DNA of 36,004 nt, from positions 1 through 36,004 of the forward strand of contig CAXMQQ010000059.1 in assembly GCA_964195545.1 (NCBI GenBank), read 5' to 3'. Each line of letters begins with the position of its first letter. Position 1 is the first letter of the stretch. The stretch comes from JAHEEL01 sp964195545. GTDB taxonomy: Bacteria > Actinomycetota > Acidimicrobiia > Spongiisociales > UBA5794. The notes beneath the pieces are model-generated. The model had not been told where the DNA came from. It did not search any database and saw only the letters and a program-made list of their open reading frames with translations. A program made the position numbers and the translations under genes. Below are positions 14,455 through 21,878 of this stretch, piece after piece.

Positions 14455-15918
14455 CTAGGCCGGGGCCGGTTCGAGCTCCGCTTCGGGAGCCTCTTCCCAC
14501 ACGCCTGTCTCGAGGTACTCGTTGATCGAGGCGGCGGCTATCCGTCCGGCGCCCATCGCCAGGATCACGGTTGCACCTCCTGTGACGATGTCGCCACCGG
14601 CGAAGACACCGAGCATGGTGGTCCGGCCCGTCGTCTCATCGACGGCGAGTGTGCCCCAACGGGTCTGTTCGAGACGGGACTCCGTCGCGGGCAGCAGCGG
14701 GTTCGGAGAGTTGCCGATTGCGACGATCACGACGTCGGCCTGAAGATCGAAGATGTCTCCCTCGATCGGGACCGGACGTCGACGACCGGAATCGTCTGGC
14801 TCTCCCAGCTCCATCCGTTGGAACCGCACACCGGTGAGCCACCCTTCGTCGCTTCCGAGGAGTTCGACGGGTGAAACGAGGAAGTCGAAGAGGATCCCCT
14901 CTTCCTTGGCGTGCTCGATCTCCTCATCGCGCGCCGGCATCTCGGCCTCGGTACGTCGATAGGCGACACGCACCTCTTCGGCTCCGAGGCGCAGTGGAGT
15001 ACGGGCGCTGTCCATCGCAGTGTTCCCACCGCCGAAGACGACGACACGCCGGCCGGTCAGGTCGAGAACCGGAGTCTCGGTGTCTTCCCGGTAGGCGCCC
15101 ATGAGGTTGACCCGCGTCAGGAACTCGTTCGCTGAGTAGACGCCGATCAAGTTCTCGCCGTTGACGTTCAGAAACCGGGGAAGACCAGCACCCACGCCGA
15201 CGAACACGGCGTCGAACTCCTCCTCGGTGAGGAGCTCATCGACGGTCGTCGTCCGGCCGATGATCGCGTTCATCTCGAACTCGACACCGAGCTCCTTCAA
15301 CCCATCGATCTCGGCGGCCACGATGCCCTTGGGCAGACGGAACTCCGGGATGCCGTAGATGAGCACGCCGCCTGGTTGGTGGAGCGCTTCGAACACCCGG
15401 ACGCTGTGACCCTCTTTCGCAAGGTCGGCGGCGCAGGCGAGTCCCGCCGGTCCGCTCCCGACGATGGCGACGCTCTTCCCGCTCGGTGCAATCGGCTGGG
15501 GAGGCGGCTCGAGACCGTAGCGTCGGACCGTGTCGGCGACGTAGCGCTCCAGGTGACCAACCGCTATCGGCCTGTGCTTCTTGTCGAGCACGCAGGTGCC
15601 TTCGCATTGCGATTCCTGAGGGCACACCCGCCCGCAGATCGCAGGCAGCAGGCTGTCCATGCGGATGATGTCACCGGCTCCGCGAATGTCCCCATGAGCG
15701 ACCCGGTCGATGAACTGATCGATCTGAATGTTGACTGGACAACCGTCGATGCATGTCGGCGTCTTGCACTGGAGACACCGCATCGCCTCGACTGTGGCCT
15801 GTTCCGCGGTGAGCCCAATGTTGACCTCGTCGAAGCAAGCGGCCCGCTCGAGAGGGTCTCTGGCCGGCATGTCGGTCCGGCCCAACTTGTTCATCGCACG
15901 AAGGGAGACCTTGATCAT
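14455..15918 (-). CDS. NfnB/GltD-like FAD- and FeS-containing oxidoreductase, large subunit of NfnAB-type transhydrogenase
   Basis: A 487-residue protein of the glutamate-synthase small-subunit family. The N-terminal domain binds two 4Fe-4S clusters (MRCLQCKTPTCIDGCPVNI near 45-65 and CGRVCPQESQCEGTCV near 95-112). An FAD site VGSGPAGLACAADLAKEGH follows near 155, then an NAD(P)H-type fold with FGGGNTAMDSA and the arginine-bearing YRRTEAEMPAR near 320-340, and the terminal FAGGDIVTGGATVI. Paired with the NfnA-like gene (4-nt ATGA overlap) it most likely forms NADH-dependent reduced ferredoxin:NADP+ oxidoreductase, which couples NADPH, NADH and ferredoxin pools. Glutamate synthase is less likely because no large subunit is present. 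Start at 15918, with GAGGGG 8 nt upstream. Confidence 0.88.
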   Translation of the reverse strand: MIKVSLRAMNKLGRTDMPARDPLERAACFDEVNIGLTAEQATVEAMRCLQCKTPTCIDGCPVNIQIDQFIDRVAHGDIRGAGDIIRMDSLLPAICGRVCPQESQCEGTCVLDKKHRPIAVGHLERYVADTVRRYGLEPPPQPIAPSGKSVAIVGSGPAGLACAADLAKEGHSVRVFEALHQPGGVLIYGIPEFRLPKGIVAAEIDGLKELGVEFEMNAIIGRTTTVDELLTEEEFDAVFVGVGAGLPRFLNVNGENLIGVYSANEFLTRVNLMGAYREDTETPVLDLTGRRVVVFGGGNTAMDSARTPLRLGAEEVRVAYRRTEAEMPARDEEIEHAKEEGILFDFLVSPVELLGSDEGWLTGVRFQRMELGEPDDSGRRRPVPIEGDIFDLQADVVIVAIGNSPNPLLPATESRLEQTRWGTLAVDETTGRTTMLGVFAGGDIVTGGATVILAMGAGRIAAASINEYLETGVWEEAPEAELEPAPA

Positions 15919-16802
15919 GAGGATTCCCCTCGCGTACAGGTGCCACGCACAGGGGCCAGCACCTGTTCGTGATGCTCGGCGTCCATGGACGTGAGGCTGT
16001 TGATCTGCTCCGCCTCGAATGCCCGGTACGACGTATTCCGGCGCTGGAGAAGCTTGTAGTCGACCTGATGGGCGTCGAACTCCGGACCATCCACGCACGC
16101 GAATTTCGTCTCGCCGCCCACTTCGACGCGACAGCCACCGCACATCCCTGTGCCATCGACCATGATCGGATTGAGCGACGCGACCGTCTGGACTCCCGCA
16201 TTCCTGGTGACTTCAGCCACGGCGCTCATCATCGGTATCGGCCCGATGGCGAAGACGACGCCGATCTCCTCATCGGCGATGACGTCGGCGAGTGCCTCGG
16301 TGACGAAGCCCTTCCTGCCGTAGGATCCGTCATCGGTGCATGGCTGGACTTCGATGCCGTGGCTCGATAGCTCGTTCTCGAGGAGCACATACTCTCTGGT
16401 TCGACCGCCGATGATGGCGATCACCCGATTCCCTGCCGCTGAGAGAGCGAGAGCGATCGGATAGGCGATGGCGGTGCCAACGCCGCCGCCAACGACGACC
16501 GCTGTCCCGTACTGCTTGATCTCGGAGGCATGGCCGAGGGGGCCGGCGACGTCGACGAGGTAGTCCCCGGTCTCCAGCTCGTTGATCAGCGTCGTTGTGC
16601 GGCCGATGGCCTGGACGAACAGGGTGATGGAGCCGGCAGCGGCATCCGCGGCAGCGATGGTCAGCGGAATCCGTTCGCCATTCGGCGTCACACGCACGAT
16701 GACGAACTGACCTGCCTGGTGTTTCTTTGCGATCTTCGGTGCTTCGACGACGATCCGTCGTACATCCGGCGCGATCGACTCCGCTTCCAAGATCAGATAC
16801 AT
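15915..16802 (-). CDS. NfnA-like FAD/2Fe-2S subunit of NfnAB-type transhydrogenase
   Basis: A 295-residue ferredoxin-NADP-reductase-like protein (the family also named SudB or dihydroorotate dehydrogenase electron-transfer subunit). The FAD domain has RIPLTIAAAD and GPLGHASEI, the NAD domain VVVGGGVGTAIAYPIA near 103-118 and FAIGPIPMM near 190. The C-terminal 2Fe-2S site reads IMVDGTGMCGGCRVEVGG and then FACVDGPEFD: one aspartate and three cysteines in the pattern described for NfnA clusters. About 50 extra residues follow. It precedes and overlaps the NfnB-like gene, so the two are made together. A strong GGAGGGG lies just upstream of the ATG. In NfnAB this subunit handles NAD(H) and houses the electron-transfer FAD (family knowledge). 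Confidence 0.88.
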   Translation of the reverse strand: MYLILEAESIAPDVRRIVVEAPKIAKKHQAGQFVIVRVTPNGERIPLTIAAADAAAGSITLFVQAIGRTTTLINELETGDYLVDVAGPLGHASEIKQYGTAVVVGGGVGTAIAYPIALALSAAGNRVIAIIGGRTREYVLLENELSSHGIEVQPCTDDGSYGRKGFVTEALADVIADEEIGVVFAIGPIPMMSAVAEVTRNAGVQTVASLNPIMVDGTGMCGGCRVEVGGETKFACVDGPEFDAHQVDYKLLQRRNTSYRAFEAEQINSLTSMDAEHHEQVLAPVRGTCTRGESS

Positions 16803-17011
16803 CGTCCCCTCCGAACGACAGTTTGTCGAACCGATTGCGGCCGAGGTAGGGCCGTTGGGCTTGTCTTCTCTCCTCGCCGAAGAGCGTGCGAACGATCACG
16901 GCAGGGCAACGGTAGAAGCCCGTTCCCACACGGCCAGATGAGATGGCTTTCGCCCTTCCGGGTCGCTCCGACACCCGATAACCTGATACCAGAGCATCGG
17001 GAGGTGTCGCC

Positions 17012-17455
17012 GTGCAGGTTTGGGATCCCAAGATCATCGTTGTCGGCGTCGACGGGTCCGATCAGTCGATCGAGGCGGCTCGAGTGGCAGGTGCATTGGC
17101 AAACTGCCATTCAGCAAAGCTCATCGTTGTCACCGTCGTTCGGCCGCCCGAAGGATGGTGGGGGATCGTAGGCTCGCCTCCGACCGCTGAAGCGCTCGGC
17201 GACTCGCTGTCCGATGCCCAACGCGACGTGCTCGATCGCACGCTTCGCTCCGTCGACTTCTCGGGCGTCGACTACGAGACGCAGGAGGAGATCGGAGAGC
17301 CATCGGCGCGGCTCATCGACGTGTGCACGGGAGTCAACGCAGACATCCTCGTCGTCGGTCGTCGCGGTGCCGGCCTGTTCCGCAGGATGGTCGTCGGGTC
17401 GGTAGCGAACCATGTCGTCCACGAAGCCCCCTGCCCGGTCCTGGTAGTGCCGTAG
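17012..17455 (+). CDS. Universal stress protein (UspA family), ATP-binding type
   Basis: A 147-residue single-domain USP. It starts with the typical strand-loop IIVVGVDGSDQSIEAARVAG and ends with the ATP-binding signature G-x2-G-x9-G-S, seen as VGRRGAGLFRRMVVGSVANH, followed by the family ending APCPVLVVP. ATP-binding USPs act as cytoplasmic stress or energy-state sensors; the partner is unknown. The GTG at 17012 has GGGAGGTG upstream. It is divergent from the NfnAB pair across a 209-bp gap in which I see no further gene. Confidence 0.93.
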   Translation: MQVWDPKIIVVGVDGSDQSIEAARVAGALANCHSAKLIVVTVVRPPEGWWGIVGSPPTAEALGDSLSDAQRDVLDRTLRSVDFSGVDYETQEEIGEPSARLIDVCTGVNADILVVGRRGAGLFRRMVVGSVANHVVHEAPCPVLVVP

Positions 17456-17499
17456 GCGCCGTGCGAGAGGTGCCAGGCGACGGCTAGCTAGGCAGGCCA

Positions 17500-17520
17500 G
17501 AGCTTTGAGCTCTGAGCAAG
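17500..17520. repeat. 7-bp tandem repeat (GAGCTTT, GAGCTCT, GAGCAAG)
   Basis: Three units in exact 7-bp phase at 17500, 17507 and 17514, in the convergent gap after the universal stress protein gene. A second series in the opposite sense (CCGACTC, ACCCAAC, TACCGGC) follows to about 17560. Confidence 0.6.
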
Positions 17521-17559
17521 GCCCTGTAGCGAATACCGACTCACCCAACTACCGGCTAC

Positions 17560-17576
17560 ATCCGGCGAAGCCGGAT
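17560..17576. terminator. Stem-loop at end of Bax-inhibitor-1-like gene
   Basis: ATCCGGC-GAA-GCCGGAT is a perfect 7-bp stem with a 3-nt loop. It reaches the first base of the minus-strand stop codon and faces the end of the universal stress protein gene. Probably a bidirectional terminator. Confidence 0.6.
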
Positions 17577-18343
17577 CAGCTTCGGGTCTTGCCGAGGAGC
17601 CTCAGGATCTCAATGTAGAGCCAGATGATCGTGATCATCAGGCCGAAGGCTCCGTACCAGTTCATGTACTTTGGTGCGCCTGCAGCGACGCCTCGCTCGA
17701 TCATGTCGAAATCCAGTAGGAGATTGAGCGCTGCGATGCCGACGACGAACACGCTGAAGAGGATCCCGCCGATTCCGCCCTCCCACACGAACGGCATCTG
17801 CACCCCGAATAGGGCGAGGAGGAACGAGGCGAAATAGAACAAGGCGATACCCAGCGTCGCTCCGATGATGACGGATCGGGTCTTGTTGGTCACGTTGATC
17901 GTTCTGGTGACGAAGAGCACCAGCATGACGATGAAGACGGCCATTGTGGCGAGAATTGCCGTTATGACGATTCCACCCCAGTTCGCTTCGTAGGCCTTGC
18001 TCATCGAGCCGAGGAAGAGTCCCTGCGCAGCCGTGTAGATCGGCCCGGTGAAGACCGCCATCTTCGGATTGAAGATCGTGATGATGGCGAGCACGAATGC
18101 CCCGATCAGAGCGAAGATCGACCACATGGGCAAGGCCCCGGTTGGGGACGAGATGGACCATCCCCAGGCGGCTGAGATCATGAGAATCACGAGCAGCAGC
18201 CCCGTTGCACCCGCCGTTCCGCCGATGGTCATGCGGTCGTCTGGCACGATGGCCGACTGCATGGCAACGGATGAGGATGAGGCGTCGAGCGTCGCCGTCG
18301 AGCCCGTACCTCCGAAGTACTTGTTGAGTGCCGGATTCGCCAC
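17576..18343 (-). CDS. Bax-inhibitor-1/YccA-family membrane protein
   Basis: A 255-residue membrane protein with about seven hydrophobic segments after a 40-residue soluble start (MANPALNKYFGGTG). The motifs GPIYTAAQGLFLGSMS, FVVGIAALNLLLDFDMIERG and the ending WYGAFGLMITIIWLYIEILR are those of the actinobacterial Bax inhibitor-1/YccA family. These are proton- or calcium-leak-like or protease-modulating membrane proteins; the bacterial role is uncertain. The GTG start at 18343 has GGAG 5 nt upstream. The end carries a hairpin shared with the convergent stress-protein gene. Confidence 0.92.
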   Translation of the reverse strand: MANPALNKYFGGTGSTATLDASSSSVAMQSAIVPDDRMTIGGTAGATGLLLVILMISAAWGWSISSPTGALPMWSIFALIGAFVLAIITIFNPKMAVFTGPIYTAAQGLFLGSMSKAYEANWGGIVITAILATMAVFIVMLVLFVTRTINVTNKTRSVIIGATLGIALFYFASFLLALFGVQMPFVWEGGIGGILFSVFVVGIAALNLLLDFDMIERGVAAGAPKYMNWYGAFGLMITIIWLYIEILRLLGKTRS

Positions 18344-18443
18344 GCTGTCTCCTCATCGTAAGTGCGGATCGGAAGCGTAGGTCGAGATCTCCGCTTGTCT
18401 CGTGCAACGGGCGATCTTCAGGCGTCGGCGCCACCCGTGCGAG

Positions 18444-18449
18444 TAGCCT
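18444..18449 (+). promoter_or_regulatory. Putative -10 box of leaderless promoter, small broken gene
   Basis: TAGCCT lies 7 nt before a GTG at 18457, matching the spacing of the other leaderless promoters in this window. Confidence 0.4.
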
Positions 18450-18456
18450 GCCCGCC

Positions 18457-18786
18457 GTGAGCAACAGGGATTCGCACACCATGTCCGACGCGGGACTTGA
18501 CGCGTTCGCTCGTGCGTCAAGCGCCGCATGCCCGAGGGTGATGAACCCACGATCAACGCCGATCAACTCGAGGCCGAGATCACGTGCGCATTCGGGTTCC
18601 TGAACGAACGTGGGAGCGAGCCATTCGCTGTGCGCGTCTTGCGCCCGGATATCGGGTCATGTGGATATGAAGCCCCGTGATCGGTTCGATGCGAACCTCC
18701 GCAGACAGCTTCAGGACCTCATTCTCGAGCGCTACGGCGGCGACTCGATCGACTACCAGTTGATGAAGCTGGCCGGAAGTCGGTAG
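18457..18786 (+). pseudogene. Small unrecognised gene, apparently frameshifted (or two short overlapping ORFs)
   Basis: Three stretches with GC-rich third positions follow one another in two frames. From GTG 18457 (or ATG 18481) the first reads MSDAGLDAFARASS; from about 18528 the next frame reads MPEGDEPTINADQLEAEI, then FGFLNERGSEPFAVRVLRPD; from 18667 the first frame resumes with MKPRDRFDANLRRQLQDLIL and ends MKLAGSR at 18786. Two compensating indels would make one protein of about 108 residues. Otherwise 18528-18680 and 18667-18786 are separate small genes overlapping by 14 nt. The final stop lies in the arm of a hairpin shared with the convergent DivIVA-like gene, which argues that this is a true gene end. 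I do not recognise the family. Confidence 0.4.
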
Positions 18787-18823
18787 AAGGCGCTCAGCGC
18801 TCAGCACCCAGTACCGGCCTTCT
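18785..18823. terminator. Hairpin with heptad repeats in its loop, between convergent gene ends
   Basis: AGAAGGC (18785-18791) pairs with GCCTTCT (18817-18823). The 25-nt loop holds GCTCAGC twice and then ACCCAGT, all in 7-bp phase from 18792. The arms take in part of the stop codons of both converging genes. Likely bidirectional terminator. Confidence 0.5.
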
Positions 18824-19788
18824 CAGTCCTTCGTGCGCAGGTTGCCGAGCGATCCGATGACCGACGAGGCGTTGTCTCCAAGGTGTGGCAGGTTCGCCGA
18901 TCTGGACTTGTAGCGAGAGGATCTCGAACTCCTCTCTGTCGTGATCGGCTCGTCCCACTCCGGTTCCTCAGAGACCGGCTCTTCGCGAAGATCGATGGTG
19001 ATCTGCTCGAGCTCCTCTGTGGCGTTGCTGGCGTCTTCGGTCGCGCCGGGCACATCGACGGGCTCTGCTGATTCCGCGACGCGATCGAGCTCTTCGAGCC
19101 GATGGCGTGATTGCTCGACACTGATGAGGAGATCGTCGCGCTGCTGCTCCGCCTCAGCCGTGATCGTGCGGGCTCGCACCTTCGCCTCGGTTGTCAGGAG
19201 GTTCGCGTCGACGTTGGCTGCTTCCAGAATCTCGGCTGCGTGGAGGGCCGCCTCGGCCTTCACATGTTCACCGGCCAGCATGGCCTCACCGGTAATGGCG
19301 GACGCTTCTGTCGCTGCAGCCGCGATCAGCCCCGTGCGCTCTGCCTCCGTGGATCCGAGGAGATCATCTCGTTCGTCATTGATTTTCGAAGACGTTGAGA
19401 GTGCTCCTTGGATGATGGCCTCGGCCTCAGCCTGCAAGCTGCTCGCACGAACGTTCGCCTGCTCGAGAATCTGCTGTGCCTCGATCTTTGCCTGATTGAC
19501 GACAGCCGTACTTGAGGGCGTTGGCGAGGGGGCGGCTTCGGCGTTCTTGTCAAAAAGACGGACCCGGGCGGCGACTGTTTCCTGGATCGTGGCATCTGCT
19601 CGCGTCTTGACATCACGGAACTCTCGTTCGAACTGTTCTGCCCTGACTTCGGCGATCGTGCGCCGCTCATCGGCACGCGACATCTCATCGCTCACCTTTT
19701 CAAGGAACTCTCTGACCTGTGTCTGGTCGTATCCCTTTCTGACGACGTCGAATTTCTTCGCCTCAACGTCAGTTGAGTCAAGTTCCAT
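18823..19788 (-). CDS. DivIVA-domain coiled-coil protein (Wag31-like)
   Basis: A 321-residue protein. The first 40 residues form a DivIVA membrane-binding domain: DVEAKKFDVVRKGYDQTQV followed by FLEKVSDEM. Residues about 45-230 are alanine- and glutamate-rich and strongly predicted coiled coil (ILEQANVRASSLQAEAEAI and similar). The last 90 residues are acidic and then basic, low-complexity and probably disordered (ERSSRSSRYKSRSANL). Family role: recruitment to curved membrane at poles or septa, organising cell-wall growth in actinobacteria. The long helical region with repeated EA blocks suggests a diverged paralogue rather than the principal Wag31. The ribosome site AAGGAAC precedes ATG 19788. 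Confidence 0.88.
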   Translation of the reverse strand: MELDSTDVEAKKFDVVRKGYDQTQVREFLEKVSDEMSRADERRTIAEVRAEQFEREFRDVKTRADATIQETVAARVRLFDKNAEAAPSPTPSSTAVVNQAKIEAQQILEQANVRASSLQAEAEAIIQGALSTSSKINDERDDLLGSTEAERTGLIAAAATEASAITGEAMLAGEHVKAEAALHAAEILEAANVDANLLTTEAKVRARTITAEAEQQRDDLLISVEQSRHRLEELDRVAESAEPVDVPGATEDASNATEELEQITIDLREEPVSEEPEWDEPITTERSSRSSRYKSRSANLPHLGDNASSVIGSLGNLRTKD

Positions 19789-19918
19789 AGATGTTCCTTT
19801 CCCCGTTTCCTAAGCCCAAGGCGATCGTAGCGCCGAGTCGGCCGCCCGTACAGGGTCAACAGTGGGAACAAGAAACGGGCTAGTCACTGTTCACCCCGTA
19901 GAACCGAAGGGAACCAAC

Positions 19919-20223
19919 ATGCCCGTCCCCAGCTCACACGTGGACATCCTCGACAAGACGGCTTTCGCCTCGATCGCGACCATCGGCCCGAACGGAGAGC
20001 CTCAGAACAACCCGATCTGGTTCGGATGGATCGGATCGCAGAATCGCTTCTTGCAGACGACGACCCGCCAGAAGTATCGGAACATGAGAGCGGATGGGCG
20101 GGTGGCGCTCTCCATCCTCGACCCCGACGACCCGTACCGCTACATCGAAGTGCGTGGCGTCACGCAGGCGACGAACGCGTCGTCATCGTCGTGGAGCCGA
20201 CACGCACCAGCACGATGGGATGA
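19919..20223 (+). pseudogene. PPOX-class F420-dependent protein with internal out-of-frame deletion
   Basis: The first 85 residues match the PPOX/Rv1155-like split-barrel family: FASIATIGPNGEPQNNPIWF, then FLQTTTRQKYRNMRADGRVA and LDPDDPYRYIEVRGV. Here the frame breaks. The expected C-terminal strand appears one frame over at once (DERVVIVVEPTRTSTMG, stop at 20221-20223), while the first frame runs into serine-rich nonsense and stops at 20230. Compared with the usual 130-140 residues, about 30 residues between RGV and the last strand are missing, with the junction near 20165-20172. An internal deletion that also shifts frame is more likely a true pseudogene than a one-base error. A good ribosome site (AAGGGA) and ATG remain. 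Confidence 0.8.
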
Positions 20224-20272
20224 GCTGTGAGTACAGAACGCAGAACCGTCTCGGGAACAGAGGGAGAAGATG

Positions 20273-20782
20273 ATGATTGAATCGTCTGATTGGGCGGTGG
20301 CGCTGCTGCGCCTCGTTGCCGGTACCGTCATCCTGGCTCACGGCGTCAAGCACGGGCGCGGCAGGGTCAAGACGGCGAATTGGTTCGGCAGCATCGGGTT
20401 CCGCCAACCCGAACTGCAGTGGTTCGCATCAACCACAACCGAGATCGGGGTGGGGGTGCTCCTGATCGTTGGTTTGGGAACGTCCCTTGCGGCCGGGGGC
20501 CTCGTCGCCGTGATGGTGGTTGCTTTCTGGACGGTGCATCGGTCCGTTGGGTTCTGGGTGACGGCACGACCGGACGAGGGGTGGGAGTACGTATTGGTGC
20601 TCGGCACCGTTGCGGCTGCCGTCGCCATCGGCGGTCCCGGCGAACTTTCGATCGATGCGGCGCTCGGAGTCGAGGATCTGCTCAACGGATGGGTCGGAGC
20701 GGCACTTGTCGCCGGTGGCATCGTGGCTGCGGGAGCACAGATAGCGACCTTCTTCAGGCCGAACGAGACAACCGGTAGGTAG
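20273..20782 (+). CDS. DoxX-family membrane protein
   Basis: A 169-residue protein with four hydrophobic segments. The start VALLRLVAGTVILAHGVKHG and STTTEIGVGVLLIVGLGT match DoxX, a family of small inner-membrane proteins linked to thiol and oxidative stress or quinone-linked oxidation. A longer loop and an extra C-terminal helix are present. AGGGAG lies 6 nt before ATG 20273; another ATG directly upstream (20270) is too close to it. It follows the PPOX remnant by about 50 bp and ends in a hairpin with the convergent small gene. Confidence 0.85.
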   Translation: MIESSDWAVALLRLVAGTVILAHGVKHGRGRVKTANWFGSIGFRQPELQWFASTTTEIGVGVLLIVGLGTSLAAGGLVAVMVVAFWTVHRSVGFWVTARPDEGWEYVLVLGTVAAAVAIGGPGELSIDAALGVEDLLNGWVGAALVAGGIVAAGAQIATFFRPNETTGR

Positions 20783-20816
20783 TGGAACCGGCTGTTTGCG
20801 GGTGCTACTTCCGGTT
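20770..20816. terminator. Inverted repeat containing both stop codons of convergent genes
   Basis: AACCGGTAGGTAG (20770-20782) and CTACTTCCGGTT (20805-20816) are complementary apart from one extra base and one mismatch. The DoxX stop is the last triplet of the left arm and the minus-strand gene's stop is the first triplet of the right arm. Likely bidirectional terminator. Confidence 0.5.
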
Positions 20817-20984
20817 GGTCCCGTAGACCATGTTCCTCAGGCGAGCTTCGACTTCTTTGGGATCTTGGTCACTGAAGTCGTGGCTACGGGAGAGGACGCT
20901 CTTGAATCGGTCGGCGCTTGCCTCCTGATGACGTGCGACGTCTGAGCGAGACTCACCCTCGTGACGTCGTTTCTTCCACCGCAT
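20805..20984 (-). CDS. Small hypothetical protein (59 aa)
   Basis: A 59-residue charged protein starting MRWKKRRHEGESRSDVARHQ and ending VEARLRNMVYGTNRK. It has no membrane segment or known motif. Coding character is moderate (GC-rich third positions in the second half). Its stop lies in the inverted repeat shared with DoxX, which favours a real gene end. A longer open frame starts at 21053, but its extra residues come from a heptad repeat, so I prefer ATG 20984; no Shine-Dalgarno or TANNNT box is clear. Function unknown; nucleic-acid binding is possible from charge alone. Confidence 0.45.
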   Translation of the reverse strand: MRWKKRRHEGESRSDVARHQEASADRFKSVLSRSHDFSDQDPKEVEARLRNMVYGTNRK

Positions 20985-21032
20985 GGATGATGTATCGGAC
21001 CAGGCGGCACGAATCTTTAGGGAGATCGTGGT

Positions 21033-21114
21033 GGGACATGAGACATCAGACACGAGACTTGAGACAGCGCTCGTCTCATATCTGATGTCCCAAGTCTCTC
21101 GTCTGGCGTTTGGC
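21033..21114. repeat. Hairpin built of 7-bp units
   Basis: Five units in exact phase form the left arm (GGGACAT, GAGACAT, CAGACAC, GAGACTT, GAGACAG, 21033-21067). Six units of roughly complementary type form the right (GTCTCAT, ATCTGAT, GTCCCAA, GTCTCTC, GTCTGGC, GTTTGGC, 21073-21114). The arms pair imperfectly. It lies downstream of the ComB-like gene and upstream of the small 59-aa gene. Confidence 0.7.
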
Positions 21115-21123
21115 GGTCGGGAT

Positions 21124-21822
21124 TCACGACCTCACATCTTCGCGCCGTAGCACGGCCACGCCGTCCCCGAGTCTTGCCCGCATCGCGAAATCGAACCGAT
21201 CCAATTCGAGGCACCGGTCCAGGTCGTTCGGGTCGATCCATGGAGTGGTTCTGAGGCGTTCAGCGCCCATGCCGGATCGGATGCGGCTGATCCGATGAGG
21301 ATCGTCGGCGCGTTTGGCGAGCCGGCCTTCAATGAGATCTGCCGTCTCTTCATCCTCATCCGCCACCGCAACCCCACCCAGGCCCGAGGCGATAATCGCG
21401 ATCCGAATCTGGCCCCGAACAGCCGATGCGGTTGCCCCGGCGACGACCAGGCTTGCGGCGTAGACAGGCTCAGCACCGGATCTGAGGGCGCCGACGACAC
21501 TGCGTGTGCCTGCGGATGTTCGCATGACGATGATGCGATCCGCCGGGTCGTCGCAGCGCTGGGCTTCGACCGGTGAGTTGCCCAGATCGAAGTCATCCGG
21601 CCTGCGACCCTCCTCTTCTCCGCACAGGATCGAACCGGGGATCGAGATCGACCGCTCGCGAGCTTCCTCGAGCGTCTCGGTGAGCACGATTCGGTCCACG
21701 CCGCGACCCAACAGATACGCCGCCGTCGTAAACGCACGGAAAGTGTCGATCACGATCGTCGGTCCGGAGACACCGGCCACGCTGGCGAGAAGTGAGCGTC
21801 GGGAGATCTTGGGAGCAGCCAC
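21124..21822 (-). CDS. 2-phosphosulfolactate phosphatase (ComB)-family protein
   Basis: A 232-residue protein of the ComB family. Recognisable motifs are TIVIDTFRAFTTAAYLLGRG near the start, CGEEEGRRPDDFDLGNSP near 80-97 and IVMRTSAGTRSVVGAL near 113-128. In methanogens ComB makes sulfolactate for coenzyme M; most bacterial homologues lie in organisms without that pathway and their substrate is unknown. Here no other coenzyme M gene is seen. Of two GTG starts I chose 21822, which has TAGCAT 8 nt upstream; 21843 is possible. The N-terminus is shorter than in typical ComB. It is divergent from the haloalkane dehalogenase. Confidence 0.85.
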   Translation of the reverse strand: MAAPKISRRSLLASVAGVSGPTIVIDTFRAFTTAAYLLGRGVDRIVLTETLEEARERSISIPGSILCGEEEGRRPDDFDLGNSPVEAQRCDDPADRIIVMRTSAGTRSVVGALRSGAEPVYAASLVVAGATASAVRGQIRIAIIASGLGGVAVADEDEETADLIEGRLAKRADDPHRISRIRSGMGAERLRTTPWIDPNDLDRCLELDRFDFAMRARLGDGVAVLRREDVRS

Positions 21823-21830
21823 GGACGTCG

Positions 21831-21836
21831 ATGCTA
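21831..21836 (-). promoter_or_regulatory. Putative -10 box of leaderless promoter, ComB-like gene
   Basis: TAGCAT on the minus strand lies 8 nt upstream of the GTG at 21822. If used, the longer reading from GTG 21843 would not be translated. Confidence 0.4.
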
Positions 21837-21878
21837 GCGCCACGTCTCATCGCCTACGCTTGGCGTCGGAGGAGGATC

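Noticed and set aside
14455..15918. Glutamate synthase small subunit (gltD) as the name for the NfnB-like gene
   Set aside because: The partner overlapping by 4 nt is an NfnA-type flavoprotein, and no gltB large subunit is adjacent, so the Nfn assignment fits better.
16803..17011. RNA gene or riboswitch in the 209-bp divergent gap between NfnA and the stress protein
   Set aside because: No tRNA cloverleaf, conserved riboswitch core or strong hairpin was recognised by eye; it is treated as promoter space.
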